A program made the position numbers and the translations under genes. This document shows positions 46,781-55,469 of a stretch of DNA of 64,000 nt, piece after piece. This stretch comes from an uncultured Lysobacteraceae bacterium. Lineage in GTDB: Bacteria > Pseudomonadota > Gammaproteobacteria > Xanthomonadales > Xanthomonadaceae. The stretch is taken from positions 198,068 to 262,067 of the forward strand of contig CADECF010000006.1 of the NCBI GenBank assembly GCA_902825775.1, written 5' to 3'. Every line of letters begins with the position of its first letter. Position 1 is the first letter of the stretch. The notes beneath the pieces were generated by a model, which saw nothing but the letters and a program-made list of their open reading frames with translations, made no database searches and had not been told where the DNA came from.

Positions 46781-48352
46781 ATGACCGCCGACCGCCTGCC
46801 CATCCGCCGGGCCCTGTTGTCCGTGTCCGACAAGACCGGACTGATCGACCTGGGCCATGCCCTGGCCGCCCACGGGGTCGAACTGCTGTCCACCGGCGGC
46901 ACCGCAAAAGCCTTGCGGGACGCAGGTTTACAGGTGAAGGACGTGGCCGAGGCGACCGGCTTCCCGGAGATGATGGACGGCCGGGTCAAGACCCTGCACC
47001 CGATGGTCCACGGCGGCCTGCTCGGCCGCGCCGGCACCGACGATGCGGTGATGGCGCAGCACGGTATCGCGCCGATCGACCTGCTGGTGCTGAATCTTTA
47101 TCCGTTCGAAAAAGTTTCTGCCGATCCGGACAGTTCGATGGACGACATCGTCGAGAACATCGACATCGGCGGCCCGGCGATGTTGCGATCCGCGGCGAAG
47201 AATTTCGCGCGCGTCGCTGTGGCGACCGAACCCGCGCAATACGCCGCGATCGTCGAAGAGCTGCAGAACAACGACGGCACGCTGTCGGCGAAGACGCGCT
47301 TCGCGTTGTCGGTAGCCGCGTTCAACCGCGTCGCGCAATACGACGCCTGCATCAGCAGCTATCTCTCCGCGATCGGCGACGACGGCGCGCGCAGCGAATT
47401 CCCGGCGCAGCAGAACGGCAATTTCGTCAAGGTGATGGATTTGCGCTACGGCGAGAATCCGCACCAGCAGGGCGCGTTCTACCGCGACCTGTATCCGGTG
47501 CCCGGCACGCTGGCCACGTTCCGGCAATTGCAGGGCAAGGAACTGAGCTACAACAACCTGGCCGATGCAGACGCGGCCTGGGAATGCGTGCGCCAGTTCC
47601 AGACGCCCGCCTGCGTGATCGTCAAGCATGCCAATCCCTGCGGCGTGGCCCAGGGCGTCGCCTGCGGCGATGCGTACGAACTGGCTTACGCGACGGATCC
47701 GACGTCGGCCTTCGGCGGCATCATCGCGTTCAATAGGAAACTCGATGCGGCGACGGCGAAAATCATTCTGGATCGCCAATTCGTCGAAGTGCTGATCGCC
47801 CCCGATTACGAAGACGGCGCGATCGATTACGCGAAGAAAAAAGCCAACGTGCGCGTATTGCAGATCCCACACGGCGATGGCCGCAATATGTACGACGTGA
47901 AACGCGTGGGTTCCGGCTTGCTGATGCAGAGCGCCGACAACCGCGAAGTGGGCCGCGACGAATTGAAAGTGGTCACGAAGCGCGCGCCGACGCCCGCCGA
48001 GCTGGACGACCTGCTGTTCGCCTGGCGCGTGGCCAAATACGTCAAATCCAACGCCATCGTCTACGCCAAGGACCAGCGCACGATCGGCGTGGGCGCCGGC
48101 CAGATGAGCCGCGTGGTCAGCGCCAAGATCGCCGGTTTGAAGGCCGAGGAAGCCGGCTTGTCGGTACCGGGTTCGGTGATGGCCAGCGATGCGTTCTTCC
48201 CGTTCCGCGACGGCATCGATGCCGCTGCGGCGGTCGGCATCAAAGCGGTGATCCAGCCGGGCGGGTCGATGCGCGACAACGAGGTGATCGCCGCGGCGGA
48301 CGAACACGGCCTGGCGATGGTGTTCACCGCCGTGCGGCATTTCCGGCACTGA
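46781..48352 (+). CDS. purH: Bifunctional AICAR formyltransferase/IMP cyclohydrolase
   Basis: 523 aa. It performs the last two steps of IMP synthesis. The N-terminal cyclohydrolase domain shows [52 protein letters not shown] and [17 protein letters not shown]. The C-terminal transformylase domain shows [43 protein letters not shown] and a C-terminal [10 protein letters not shown]. Normal length and intact. purD follows in the same direction across a 261-base repeat region. Confidence 0.98.
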   Translation: MTADRLPIRRALLSVSDKTGLIDLGHALAAHGVELLSTGGTAKALRDAGLQVKDVAEATGFPEMMDGRVKTLHPMVHGGLLGRAGTDDAVMAQHGIAPIDLLVLNLYPFEKVSADPDSSMDDIVENIDIGGPAMLRSAAKNFARVAVATEPAQYAAIVEELQNNDGTLSAKTRFALSVAAFNRVAQYDACISSYLSAIGDDGARSEFPAQQNGNFVKVMDLRYGENPHQQGAFYRDLYPVPGTLATFRQLQGKELSYNNLADADAAWECVRQFQTPACVIVKHANPCGVAQGVACGDAYELAYATDPTSAFGGIIAFNRKLDAATAKIILDRQFVEVLIAPDYEDGAIDYAKKKANVRVLQIPHGDGRNMYDVKRVGSGLLMQSADNREVGRDELKVVTKRAPTPAELDDLLFAWRVAKYVKSNAIVYAKDQRTIGVGAGQMSRVVSAKIAGLKAEEAGLSVPGSVMASDAFFPFRDGIDAAAAVGIKAVIQPGGSMRDNEVIAAADEHGLAMVFTAVRHFRH

Positions 48353-48374
48353 GCTTTTGCTTTTTGTTTTTCCC

Positions 48375-48595
48375 TTCTCCCACCGGGAGAAGGTGCCCGA
48401 AGGGCGGATGAGGGTACGGCGAAGCGACGTAGTTCCACTTGCGTCGCTCCGACGAACCCTCACCCCAACCCCTCTCCCGATGGGAGAGGGGCCAGTTTCC
48501 CGTCATCCCGGCGCACGCCGGGATCCAGGGCAACCGACTAAACTGACACCACGCTGCGCAAGCCTGGATTCCGGCTTCCGCCGGAATGACGACTT
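48375..48595. repeat. Palindromic repeats between purH and purD
   Basis: CTTCTCCCACCGGGAGAAGG (short hairpin), paired arms around GAGGGTACGGCGAAGCGACG and CGTCGCTCCGACGAACCCTC, then CCCCTCTCCCGATGGGAGAG, and finally a family C pair (CCCGGCGCACGCCGGGATCC; CCGGCTTCCGCCGGAATGAC). No gene is seen in the gap. Confidence 0.85.
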
Positions 48596-48613
48596 AAGGA
48601 GACGACGTAGTCC

Positions 48614-49891
48614 ATGAAAATCCTCGTCATCGGCTCCGGCGGCCGCGAACACGCCCTCGCCTGGAAACTCGCGCAATCGCCACGCGTGGCCGAAGTGCTG
48701 GTCGCGCCCGGCAACGCCGGCACCGCCACCGAAACCAAATGCCGCAACGTGGATGTCGCCGCGACCGACATCGACAGCCTGCTCGCATTGGCCAGGAACG
48801 AAAGCGTCGCCGTCACCGTCGTCGGCCCCGAAGGCCCGCTGGTGGCCGGCGTGGTGGACCGCTTCCGCGCAGAAGGGCTGCGCATCTTCGGCCCCACCGC
48901 CGCCGCGGCGCAGTTGGAAGGCAGCAAGGCCTTCGCGAAAGATTTCCTGGCCCGCCACGGCATCCCCACCGCGCATTACGCGGTGCACACGAACGTGGAC
49001 GAGGCGCTCGCTTACGTACGCGAGAAAGGCGCGCCGATCGTGATCAAGGCCGACGGCCTGGCCGCGGGCAAAGGCGTGATCGTAGCGATGGAACTGGGCG
49101 AAGCCGAAGCGGCGATCCGCGACATGCTGGCCGGCAACGCGTTCGGCGCGGCCGGTTCGCGGGTGGTGGTCGAGGAATTCCTGGACGGCGAGGAAGCCAG
49201 TTTCATTTCGATGGTGGACGGCAAGACCGCGCTACCGATGGCCACGTCGCAAGACCACAAACGCGTCGGCGACGGCGACACCGGCCCCAACACCGGCGGC
49301 ATGGGCGCCTACTCGCCCGCGCCCGTCGTCACGGCCGAGGTGCACGAACGCGTGATGCGCGAGATCGTGGAACCCACCGTGCGCGGCATGGCCGGCGACG
49401 GCGTGCCCTTCACCGGCTTTCTGTATGCGGGCTTGATGATCGACAAGCACGGCGCACCGAAGGTGATCGAATTCAACGTGCGCTTCGGCGACCCGGAAAC
49501 GCAGCCGGTGATGATGCGCCTGAAATCGGACCTGCTGGACCTGGTCGACGCCGCCATCGACGTCCGCCTGCACGACACCACCGCGCAATGGGACCCCCGC
49601 CCCAGCCTGGGCGTGGTGATGGCCGCCGAAAACTATCCGGGAACCCCGCGCCTGGGCGACCCGATCAGCAGTTGGGACGTGCCCGACGTCCCCGACACCA
49701 AGGTCTTCCACGCCGGCACCAAGCTGGTCGATGGCCAAGTCGTCACCGCCGGCGGGCGGGTGTTGTGCGTGTGCGCGTTAGGCGAGAGCGTGGCTGAGGC
49801 GCAGAAGAAGGCGTATGCGGAGGTAGGAGGAATTTCCTGGCAGGGAGAATTTCATAGGCATGATATCGGGTGGAGAGCAATCGTTCGATGA
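48614..49891 (+). CDS. purD: Phosphoribosylamine-glycine ligase
   Basis: 425 aa. It makes GAR from phosphoribosylamine, glycine and ATP in purine synthesis. MKILVIGSGGREHALAWKLA, VTVVGPEGPLVAGVVD, the ATP-grasp IVIKADGLAAGKGVIVA near residue 140, QDHKRVGDGDTGPNTGGMGAYSP and EFNVRFGDPETQP are canonical, and the C-terminus ends FHRHDIGWRA as in the family. The last ~75 bases are visibly AT-richer than the rest of the gene, so the junction with the accessory block lies near or within the 3-prime end. Confidence 0.97.
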   Translation: MKILVIGSGGREHALAWKLAQSPRVAEVLVAPGNAGTATETKCRNVDVAATDIDSLLALARNESVAVTVVGPEGPLVAGVVDRFRAEGLRIFGPTAAAAQLEGSKAFAKDFLARHGIPTAHYAVHTNVDEALAYVREKGAPIVIKADGLAAGKGVIVAMELGEAEAAIRDMLAGNAFGAAGSRVVVEEFLDGEEASFISMVDGKTALPMATSQDHKRVGDGDTGPNTGGMGAYSPAPVVTAEVHERVMREIVEPTVRGMAGDGVPFTGFLYAGLMIDKHGAPKVIEFNVRFGDPETQPVMMRLKSDLLDLVDAAIDVRLHDTTAQWDPRPSLGVVMAAENYPGTPRLGDPISSWDVPDVPDTKVFHAGTKLVDGQVVTAGGRVLCVCALGESVAEAQKKAYAEVGGISWQGEFHRHDIGWRAIVR

Positions 49892-49904
49892 TCGAGCCTA
49901 TGCA

Positions 49905-51212
49905 ATGAAGGACATTCACCTTAAGCGCTGCCAGGTATCTACTCCACCTGAAATCGTGGAATTAACTTGGCAATTGGTAGAGAAGCTTAGGCCGAATGAA
50001 GTCTTCGACTCCGTTTTGGATTTAGGCTGCGGGGACGCTCGCTTCAGCGCTTCTGCGCATCGCTATCGAAAATACACCGGCATTGAGAGAGACCCCGCCA
50101 AGCTCGCTCTGGCAGCTTCTTCCAAATCTATTCGACTTGTTAAGGCTGACGCCCTATCTTGGCGTGGCTCACGATACTCGTTATGTATCGGAAACCCGCC
50201 TTATATTCGGCACCACGGGCTGGAGCCAGCCTGGCGCGATGACGCCATAGCCTCCATAGAACATGACGGCGGGCCGCAGCTTAAGAGAACTGCGAATGCA
50301 TTCATTATTTTTCTTGCGAAGGCATTGATAAGTACTCGGCCGAACGGCGTGATTGCGCAAGTAATACCATACGAATGGGTGACCCGCCCAAGCGCGCTAG
50401 AACTTCGTGAGTACATCAAAGAGCAAGGATGGGATGTTTATGTATATCGCTTTGAAGCGGATATTTTCCCAACTGTTCTAACAACGGCTTCGATCACGCT
50501 GATCGACAAAAATTCGACTAGTGGTAAATGGGTTTTTGGACAGATAGGTAGCGATCATAAAATTCGGACAGTAGCCCATCCCTCTGGAACTCGTTCAAGA
50601 GTCCTTGCATATTCGGATGGCCACAAGAAAGCTCGCGCAATACGTGGCCTGAGTCCTGGAGGGCAGGATATCTTCCTATTGACCGAGCAACAGCGTTTGT
50701 TATTTGGCCTGAAGAAACGCATAGATGTAATTCCTGCAATTGCGTCGCTACGGTGCCTTAAGGAAGAGTTAGAAGTGCTCGATAAGGCAACGTTTGAGAG
50801 CCTATACGTCGATGCCGGCCGAGGCTGCTGGTTGATTCGTACAGATCGCGAGACCTTAAGCCCACAATTGCGTAAATATCTTAAATCGCTGGGGGACAGC
50901 TGGAAGCGCTATACAACCTGCACCCTTCGCGAGACATGGTGGCGTTATGTTGCCCACCCCATCCCTCAACTGCTGGTATCCTCCGGATTCACTAAGCGCG
51001 CACCTAAGGTACTAGTGAACAAGGTGGGTGCCATGGCGCTAGGGTCTGTTTATGGGGTCATGGTGAAAGGTCGAGAAAGAGATGCTCGTTCATTGGCCAA
51101 GGGGCTGCGCCACTATGACTACCAAGCACGACTCGTTCACCATGCCAATGACCTAAAAAAACTGGAAGTTCGTCAACTAAACTCCGTTATTTCTCAAGTC
51201 TTAGAGCGTTAA
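49905..51212 (+). CDS. DNA N6-adenine methyltransferase-like protein (first gene of the accessory cassette)
   Basis: 435 aa from ATG 49905 (MKDIHLKRCQVSTP); an ATG at 49860 would overlap the end of purD. The SAM motif VLDLGCGDARF is near residue 34, and the catalytic gamma-class amino-methyltransferase motif is GNPPYIRHHGL near residue 89. A TaqI/Eco57I-type target-recognition-like C-terminal half follows (WLIRTDRETL, CTLRETWWRYV, KAPKVLVNKV-like sequence). It should methylate adenine in a short DNA site. No restriction endonuclease is adjacent. Codon use is distinctly AT-richer than in purD, suggesting transfer. The GHKL gene starts 12 bases after its stop. Confidence 0.85.
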   Translation: MKDIHLKRCQVSTPPEIVELTWQLVEKLRPNEVFDSVLDLGCGDARFSASAHRYRKYTGIERDPAKLALAASSKSIRLVKADALSWRGSRYSLCIGNPPYIRHHGLEPAWRDDAIASIEHDGGPQLKRTANAFIIFLAKALISTRPNGVIAQVIPYEWVTRPSALELREYIKEQGWDVYVYRFEADIFPTVLTTASITLIDKNSTSGKWVFGQIGSDHKIRTVAHPSGTRSRVLAYSDGHKKARAIRGLSPGGQDIFLLTEQQRLLFGLKKRIDVIPAIASLRCLKEELEVLDKATFESLYVDAGRGCWLIRTDRETLSPQLRKYLKSLGDSWKRYTTCTLRETWWRYVAHPIPQLLVSSGFTKRAPKVLVNKVGAMALGSVYGVMVKGRERDARSLAKGLRHYDYQARLVHHANDLKKLEVRQLNSVISQVLER

Positions 51213-51224
51213 ATCAGGCTGGGG

Positions 51225-53576
51225 ATGTTTATGCCTCATAAGCTCAAGCAAGCGCATTTTCATATTAACTCCGCTTTATTCGAGGAGCTTGGCGAACGCC
51301 TGGTCAGTCGGCCAGAGATCGCGCTGGCCGAATTAATTAAAAACAGTTATGACGCCGACGCGCATGCGTGTGAAATTGAATTTTCAGACCAAAATATCAT
51401 TGTTCGAGATAACGGGAACGGCCTAACCGAAACTCAATTTTTAAACAACTGGATGGTTGTAAGCTCTCAAGAAAAAGCAGCGCAGCGCTACTCAGCACGC
51501 TATCAACGACTAATGGCTGGATCCAAAGGCGTGGGTCGTTTCTCTGCGCGCTTTCTGGGCGACCACCTGATTTTAGACACTGTGTCGCAGCACCCTAAAA
51601 CGGGCAAGAAGTCGCGCTTGCAGGCCACCTTCGATTGGACTCAAATTGCTCGTCATAAGGACCTAAAAGATATTGTAATAAAGTACTCCGTTGACCCTGT
51701 TGCGCAAACCACGAAAACAGGCGCCACCTTGATAGTGAGTCGCTTACGAGATCATGTGAAGGATTTACCAGCGGACCGAGTACGTACAGATGTACTCAAG
51801 CTTGTCGATCCATCCGCAGGCTTGGAAATTCCAAATTTTGCCGAGAATACTTACAGTCGGCGCAATACAGATCCCGGCTTTAAAGTCATCTTCCAAATGG
51901 CGGGATCTGATGAAACAGCCGATACCAATCTGGCAGAGTCGATTCTCTCAGCGTATGTAGGACGTATTCGCTTGGAGGTAGACGCTCAGGGCGATGCTGA
52001 CTTTAAGGTCTACTGGAAAGATCACACCAAGCCATTAGCTAACTTAAAGTTCAATATTAGAAAATACAGTAAGTCCTTTACAGCCAAATCTCTGCGCACA
52101 GAGGATGGTGAACGGGATAATCGGGGCCTACCAATAGTACTAAAAGATGTACAGAACTTGCCTTTAGCCACCACTGTTGGCAGCCCAATCTTTGCTGATA
52201 TCCGCTTTTTTCCAAATCGAAAAGGCACTTTTTTAGGCCTTCCTGTCCATGGTCGGCGCGCCCTATCTTGGGTAAAAGATAATGCGGGAGTGGCTATTGT
52301 CGATCATGGATTCGTGGTACCCGCTTACGCTCATATAAACAGCGATTGGCTCGGCATTGAAGCCTCAAAAGCTGTAAATGAACGTAAATGGCAGTCGATC
52401 ATTACTCCTGCCGTTTATCCCATGACCGACGCTGAAGCAAAGAGTACTCAGCTTAATCCAATGCTGGCATTACCGCGACTAAGTCAGCTGGTGGGTCGAA
52501 TCTATATAACTACTGGAAAGCCTCAAACTGGAACATCCGATGACGGTTGGCTGCAGCCCAACATGGATCGTGAATCACTTCGCGACAATGGAGCCTATCG
52601 CCTGCTGTGGCACCTGGTTCGTTTTGGAATTGAGGCCATCGCGCATTTTGACCGGGAAGTCCGTTTAGATGCTGAGGAGGAAAAGCAGGAAAGAGTTCGC
52701 CAAGAGGCTAAAGCGGCCCTAGCGGCAGCCATTACTCAAGTCAAGCGTTCAACTGAAATATCCGACGACCACCGATCGATCATCCTTGAGCGGCTTAAAG
52801 AAGCCTCCGAACGTGTTACAGAATCGGAAACCTATGAACGAAATTCGCGCATCGCCCTGGAGCTTATGTCACTCATGGGTGTTATGGCGAGATTTATGAC
52901 GCACGAGTTTGATAAGGCATTAGATGCTCTTCAATCGGCAGCTGTTGAACTAAAACGCCTTGCAAAGGCCCATCCGTCACTAGCTAAATCCGTTGATCTT
53001 ATTCTTGCCAACGAACAGCTCTTGTCGGAACAAGCCGAGTATATGAAGCTGTTTATTGCCGCTTCTCGCGATCCAAAGATCACTTCGTTTAAAGCGCGCG
53101 CACAGATCAATGTAGCCATATCAACTCTCGCCACGTTAGCTGATGAGTATGGCGTCGACATCAAGATCGAAGCCGACGCAAAACTGGAAGGACCAGCAGT
53201 ACCGTTAGCCGCTTATCATGGCGTGATTATTAACCTCGTCTCCAATGCGATGAAAGCCCTTGTTGCAAGCACACGCACAGAGAGGACAGTCCGTGTAATT
53301 GCTTTCAGTGAGGCAGGAAAACATGTATTGATATGTGCGGACAATGGCGTTGGAATTCCCGATTACTTACAAGATCGCATCTGGGACCCTCTCTTTACGA
53401 CCACCCACGCCGGAAATGAAAACAGCCCACTCAATTCCGGACTAGGCCTTGGCTTGGCACTTGTTCGCCGCGTTGTAGAAGCAGTTAATGGCCGCATTGA
53501 ATTAATGCGCACACCTCCGCCAGATAGCACCACCGCGTTTCGTACTTATTTACCCATTGAGAGGGATGAGACGTGA
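51225..53576 (+). CDS. Double-GHKL protein: Hsp90/MutL-like ATPase fused to a histidine-kinase core
   Basis: 783 aa. ATG 51225 and ATG 51231 are both possible; GGGG lies just upstream. The N-terminal ATPase has an N-box ELIKNSYDADA (36), DNGNGL (62) and GSKGVGRFSA (99), as in Hsp90/MutL/MORC-type GHKL proteins. A ~350-residue middle region follows, then a charged coiled-coil (about 470-530). The C-terminus is a histidine kinase: candidate phosphoacceptor H560 in FMTHEFDKALDAL, N-box NLVSNAMKAL (670), DNGVGI (706) and GLGLGLALV (739). No membrane segment is seen. The stop overlaps the response-regulator gene by 4 bases, so phosphotransfer to it is likely (inference). The input is unknown. Confidence 0.87.
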   Translation: MFMPHKLKQAHFHINSALFEELGERLVSRPEIALAELIKNSYDADAHACEIEFSDQNIIVRDNGNGLTETQFLNNWMVVSSQEKAAQRYSARYQRLMAGSKGVGRFSARFLGDHLILDTVSQHPKTGKKSRLQATFDWTQIARHKDLKDIVIKYSVDPVAQTTKTGATLIVSRLRDHVKDLPADRVRTDVLKLVDPSAGLEIPNFAENTYSRRNTDPGFKVIFQMAGSDETADTNLAESILSAYVGRIRLEVDAQGDADFKVYWKDHTKPLANLKFNIRKYSKSFTAKSLRTEDGERDNRGLPIVLKDVQNLPLATTVGSPIFADIRFFPNRKGTFLGLPVHGRRALSWVKDNAGVAIVDHGFVVPAYAHINSDWLGIEASKAVNERKWQSIITPAVYPMTDAEAKSTQLNPMLALPRLSQLVGRIYITTGKPQTGTSDDGWLQPNMDRESLRDNGAYRLLWHLVRFGIEAIAHFDREVRLDAEEEKQERVRQEAKAALAAAITQVKRSTEISDDHRSIILERLKEASERVTESETYERNSRIALELMSLMGVMARFMTHEFDKALDALQSAAVELKRLAKAHPSLAKSVDLILANEQLLSEQAEYMKLFIAASRDPKITSFKARAQINVAISTLATLADEYGVDIKIEADAKLEGPAVPLAAYHGVIINLVSNAMKALVASTRTERTVRVIAFSEAGKHVLICADNGVGIPDYLQDRIWDPLFTTTHAGNENSPLNSGLGLGLALVRRVVEAVNGRIELMRTPPPDSTTAFRTYLPIERDET

Positions 53577-54664
53577 CAACGACAGTGCTAGTTATCGAAG
53601 ACGAAGGCGATAAAATCTCTGAATTTTCGCGACAGCTTGAGCATGAAGCAGAGCTGCAGTATTTGACGCCTTCTGATGTAGGCCTATTAAGCACACTTCA
53701 AGCAGAAGGTGGCGCGATTGAAGAGCAGCTAAAGAATCTTTTTGCTCGGATCATCCAAGAGAATGGCATCGATCTAGTAGTGCTAGACACGGACTTGTCT
53801 CGTGATGCTGAGTTTCAAACACACTCAACCTACCGAACAGCGTTATTCGACCTAGGTTTTCCGGTATGCCGGTATCAGAAAGGCGGAAGCGCGACCCGGT
53901 TTACTCCATTAGCTCGATTACGACAGACCGTCATTGACGGAAGCAGCGCCATCTGGCTTCGTCGCGAACTTGTTAGTCGGGATGTAGCTAACTTAGCACC
54001 ATGCTTAAAGGATATCGTAGCTGGTTTTGCAATTATCCAAGAGCAGTTGCAGGCAGACAATACCCTGCTAGCAGGAATGCATAGTCCAGCTGATGTGATA
54101 GCGAGAATTATGGGCGCTCCGGCCCAGGCAGAGGATTTTATAGGTTATGCCTCGCAGAACCTTACATTATTTGGCGAATCCAATGAGACGCTTCACGAGG
54201 GAAATATCGATCCGGCTCGACACTTTGCTACCCGTCTCGGTTATTGGCTACATAATTTTATCCTCACCTTCCCAGGCCCTTTGTTAACTAGACGTCAGGC
54301 GAGCGCATTCTTAAACGCAAAATTCGCTCCGGAACATGCAGATGTTTTGAACCGTGTTATTGCCAACTGTGCTTACGCAGGGCCTTTCATGAATCTCGAG
54401 CCAAGATATTGGCGCTCCGGCCTACTTGATCTTCTTGATAATTGCGGCGGTGATTTAGCCAAACACCCTGACGTACCGGCCAACAGCTTCGAGCGTATCG
54501 ATTCAGATAATTCAGAACGCGCCGCGTATGTGTGCCTACTCAGCGAGAGCTTCATTACTTCAGAGCAAGCAGCACCCACTCCAGACTGGATCCCTTCAGG
54601 AGCAACCGAGGCAAAATTCAGTCAGGAAAAAGTCGACGAGCTTGGGCCATTGGCAGGAATCTAA
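53573..54664 (+). CDS. Response-regulator-like protein with novel C-terminal domain
   Basis: 363 aa from GTG 53573, overlapping the kinase stop. The N-terminal ~130 residues look like a receiver domain: VLVIEDEGDK with the acidic pocket at about 8-10, LVVLDTDLS with the candidate phosphoacceptor aspartate near 66, and a basic RYQKGG segment near 102 that could give the conserved lysine. The remaining ~230 residues (including DNTLLAGMHSPADVIARIMG, ARHFATRLGYWLHNFILTFPG and YWRSGLLDLLDNCGGD) match no DNA-binding or enzymatic output domain that I recognise. The stop overlaps the next start by one base (TAATG). Confidence 0.8.
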   Translation: MTTTVLVIEDEGDKISEFSRQLEHEAELQYLTPSDVGLLSTLQAEGGAIEEQLKNLFARIIQENGIDLVVLDTDLSRDAEFQTHSTYRTALFDLGFPVCRYQKGGSATRFTPLARLRQTVIDGSSAIWLRRELVSRDVANLAPCLKDIVAGFAIIQEQLQADNTLLAGMHSPADVIARIMGAPAQAEDFIGYASQNLTLFGESNETLHEGNIDPARHFATRLGYWLHNFILTFPGPLLTRRQASAFLNAKFAPEHADVLNRVIANCAYAGPFMNLEPRYWRSGLLDLLDNCGGDLAKHPDVPANSFERIDSDNSERAAYVCLLSESFITSEQAAPTPDWIPSGATEAKFSQEKVDELGPLAGI

Positions 54665-55428
54665 TGACTGAATTTGCCCGCTTTGAACGCGCTTGCACCG
54701 AGATCGCCAGACATACAACCCAAATTGCTAGGGCGAACAATGCAGAAGTATTCCAATCGCATCCGCGAAGCTTGACCGGAAGTGATGCGGCTGAACGAGT
54801 ATATGATTTTCCTTCTCCAACACTATTATGGAATATGCCATCACGCGGCTCGAGCCGGAGAACAAACAATCGGGCAATTTTTGTCAATGGCGCATTCGTT
54901 CTTCGTGATGACAGGCTTCGAAAGTCGTATGCGCACATGGAAATATATTCGTTTAGGCGGAATGCGGACCGTGTGTTGCTCTCACTTGTAGACGCCTTCC
55001 ATTTTGATGTAGAAACAATTCCACAAACGAGGTTCCACCCAATTTTTCACGTGCAGAGGGGACGTCCTCATGGACCTCAATGGACTGACGATGTGCGTGC
55101 ACGCCTAGTTTCAACCGCCGCTCGAATTAGTTCAGAGAACGTCACCATCGATACCCAGCATTGGCAAAGCGGCGCCGACTGCGTTCGCATACCTACCCCA
55201 CAGATGGACTACTTTACAACGCTAGTTTCCATTGTCGCGGACTCTTTTGGGGGCGTTAGTGATCGTCGCGAAGTAATGGGGGCCTTTACAGCCTTGGCGC
55301 GTTTCGTATTACAGCTACAAACAACGGAATTCAGGCTTAGTCAATCTAGTGAGCTGCATGTACGTCAAACACAATGGGCTGGTGAATCTTCCGCTGCATG
55401 CGTGTGGTACGAAGAGGTCAAACCATAG
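54664..55428 (+). CDS. Unknown protein, last gene of the methyltransferase/GHKL/response-regulator cassette
   Basis: 254 aa from ATG 54664, overlapping the response-regulator stop by one base. There is no signal peptide, membrane helix or family that I recognise. Conserved-looking stretches are FDVETIPQTRFHPIFHVQRG (about 118-137) and RIPTPQMDYFTTLVSIVADS (about 179-198). Its position as the last, translationally coupled gene suggests an effector or partner of the sensor pair (inference only). AT-rich codon use matches the three upstream genes. The convergent gene at 55470 begins a different, high-GC context. Confidence 0.7.
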   Translation: MTEFARFERACTEIARHTTQIARANNAEVFQSHPRSLTGSDAAERVYDFPSPTLLWNMPSRGSSRRTNNRAIFVNGAFVLRDDRLRKSYAHMEIYSFRRNADRVLLSLVDAFHFDVETIPQTRFHPIFHVQRGRPHGPQWTDDVRARLVSTAARISSENVTIDTQHWQSGADCVRIPTPQMDYFTTLVSIVADSFGGVSDRREVMGAFTALARFVLQLQTTEFRLSQSSELHVRQTQWAGESSAACVWYEEVKP

Positions 55429-55469
55429 CGCCAGCAGCACTGTCCATCTGCCGCTATCGGTAAAACGGG

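Noticed and set aside
49905-51212. Conventional restriction-modification system
   Set aside because: The methyltransferase-like gene has no nuclease or specificity subunit beside it; the three coupled genes show ATPase/kinase and receiver features instead.
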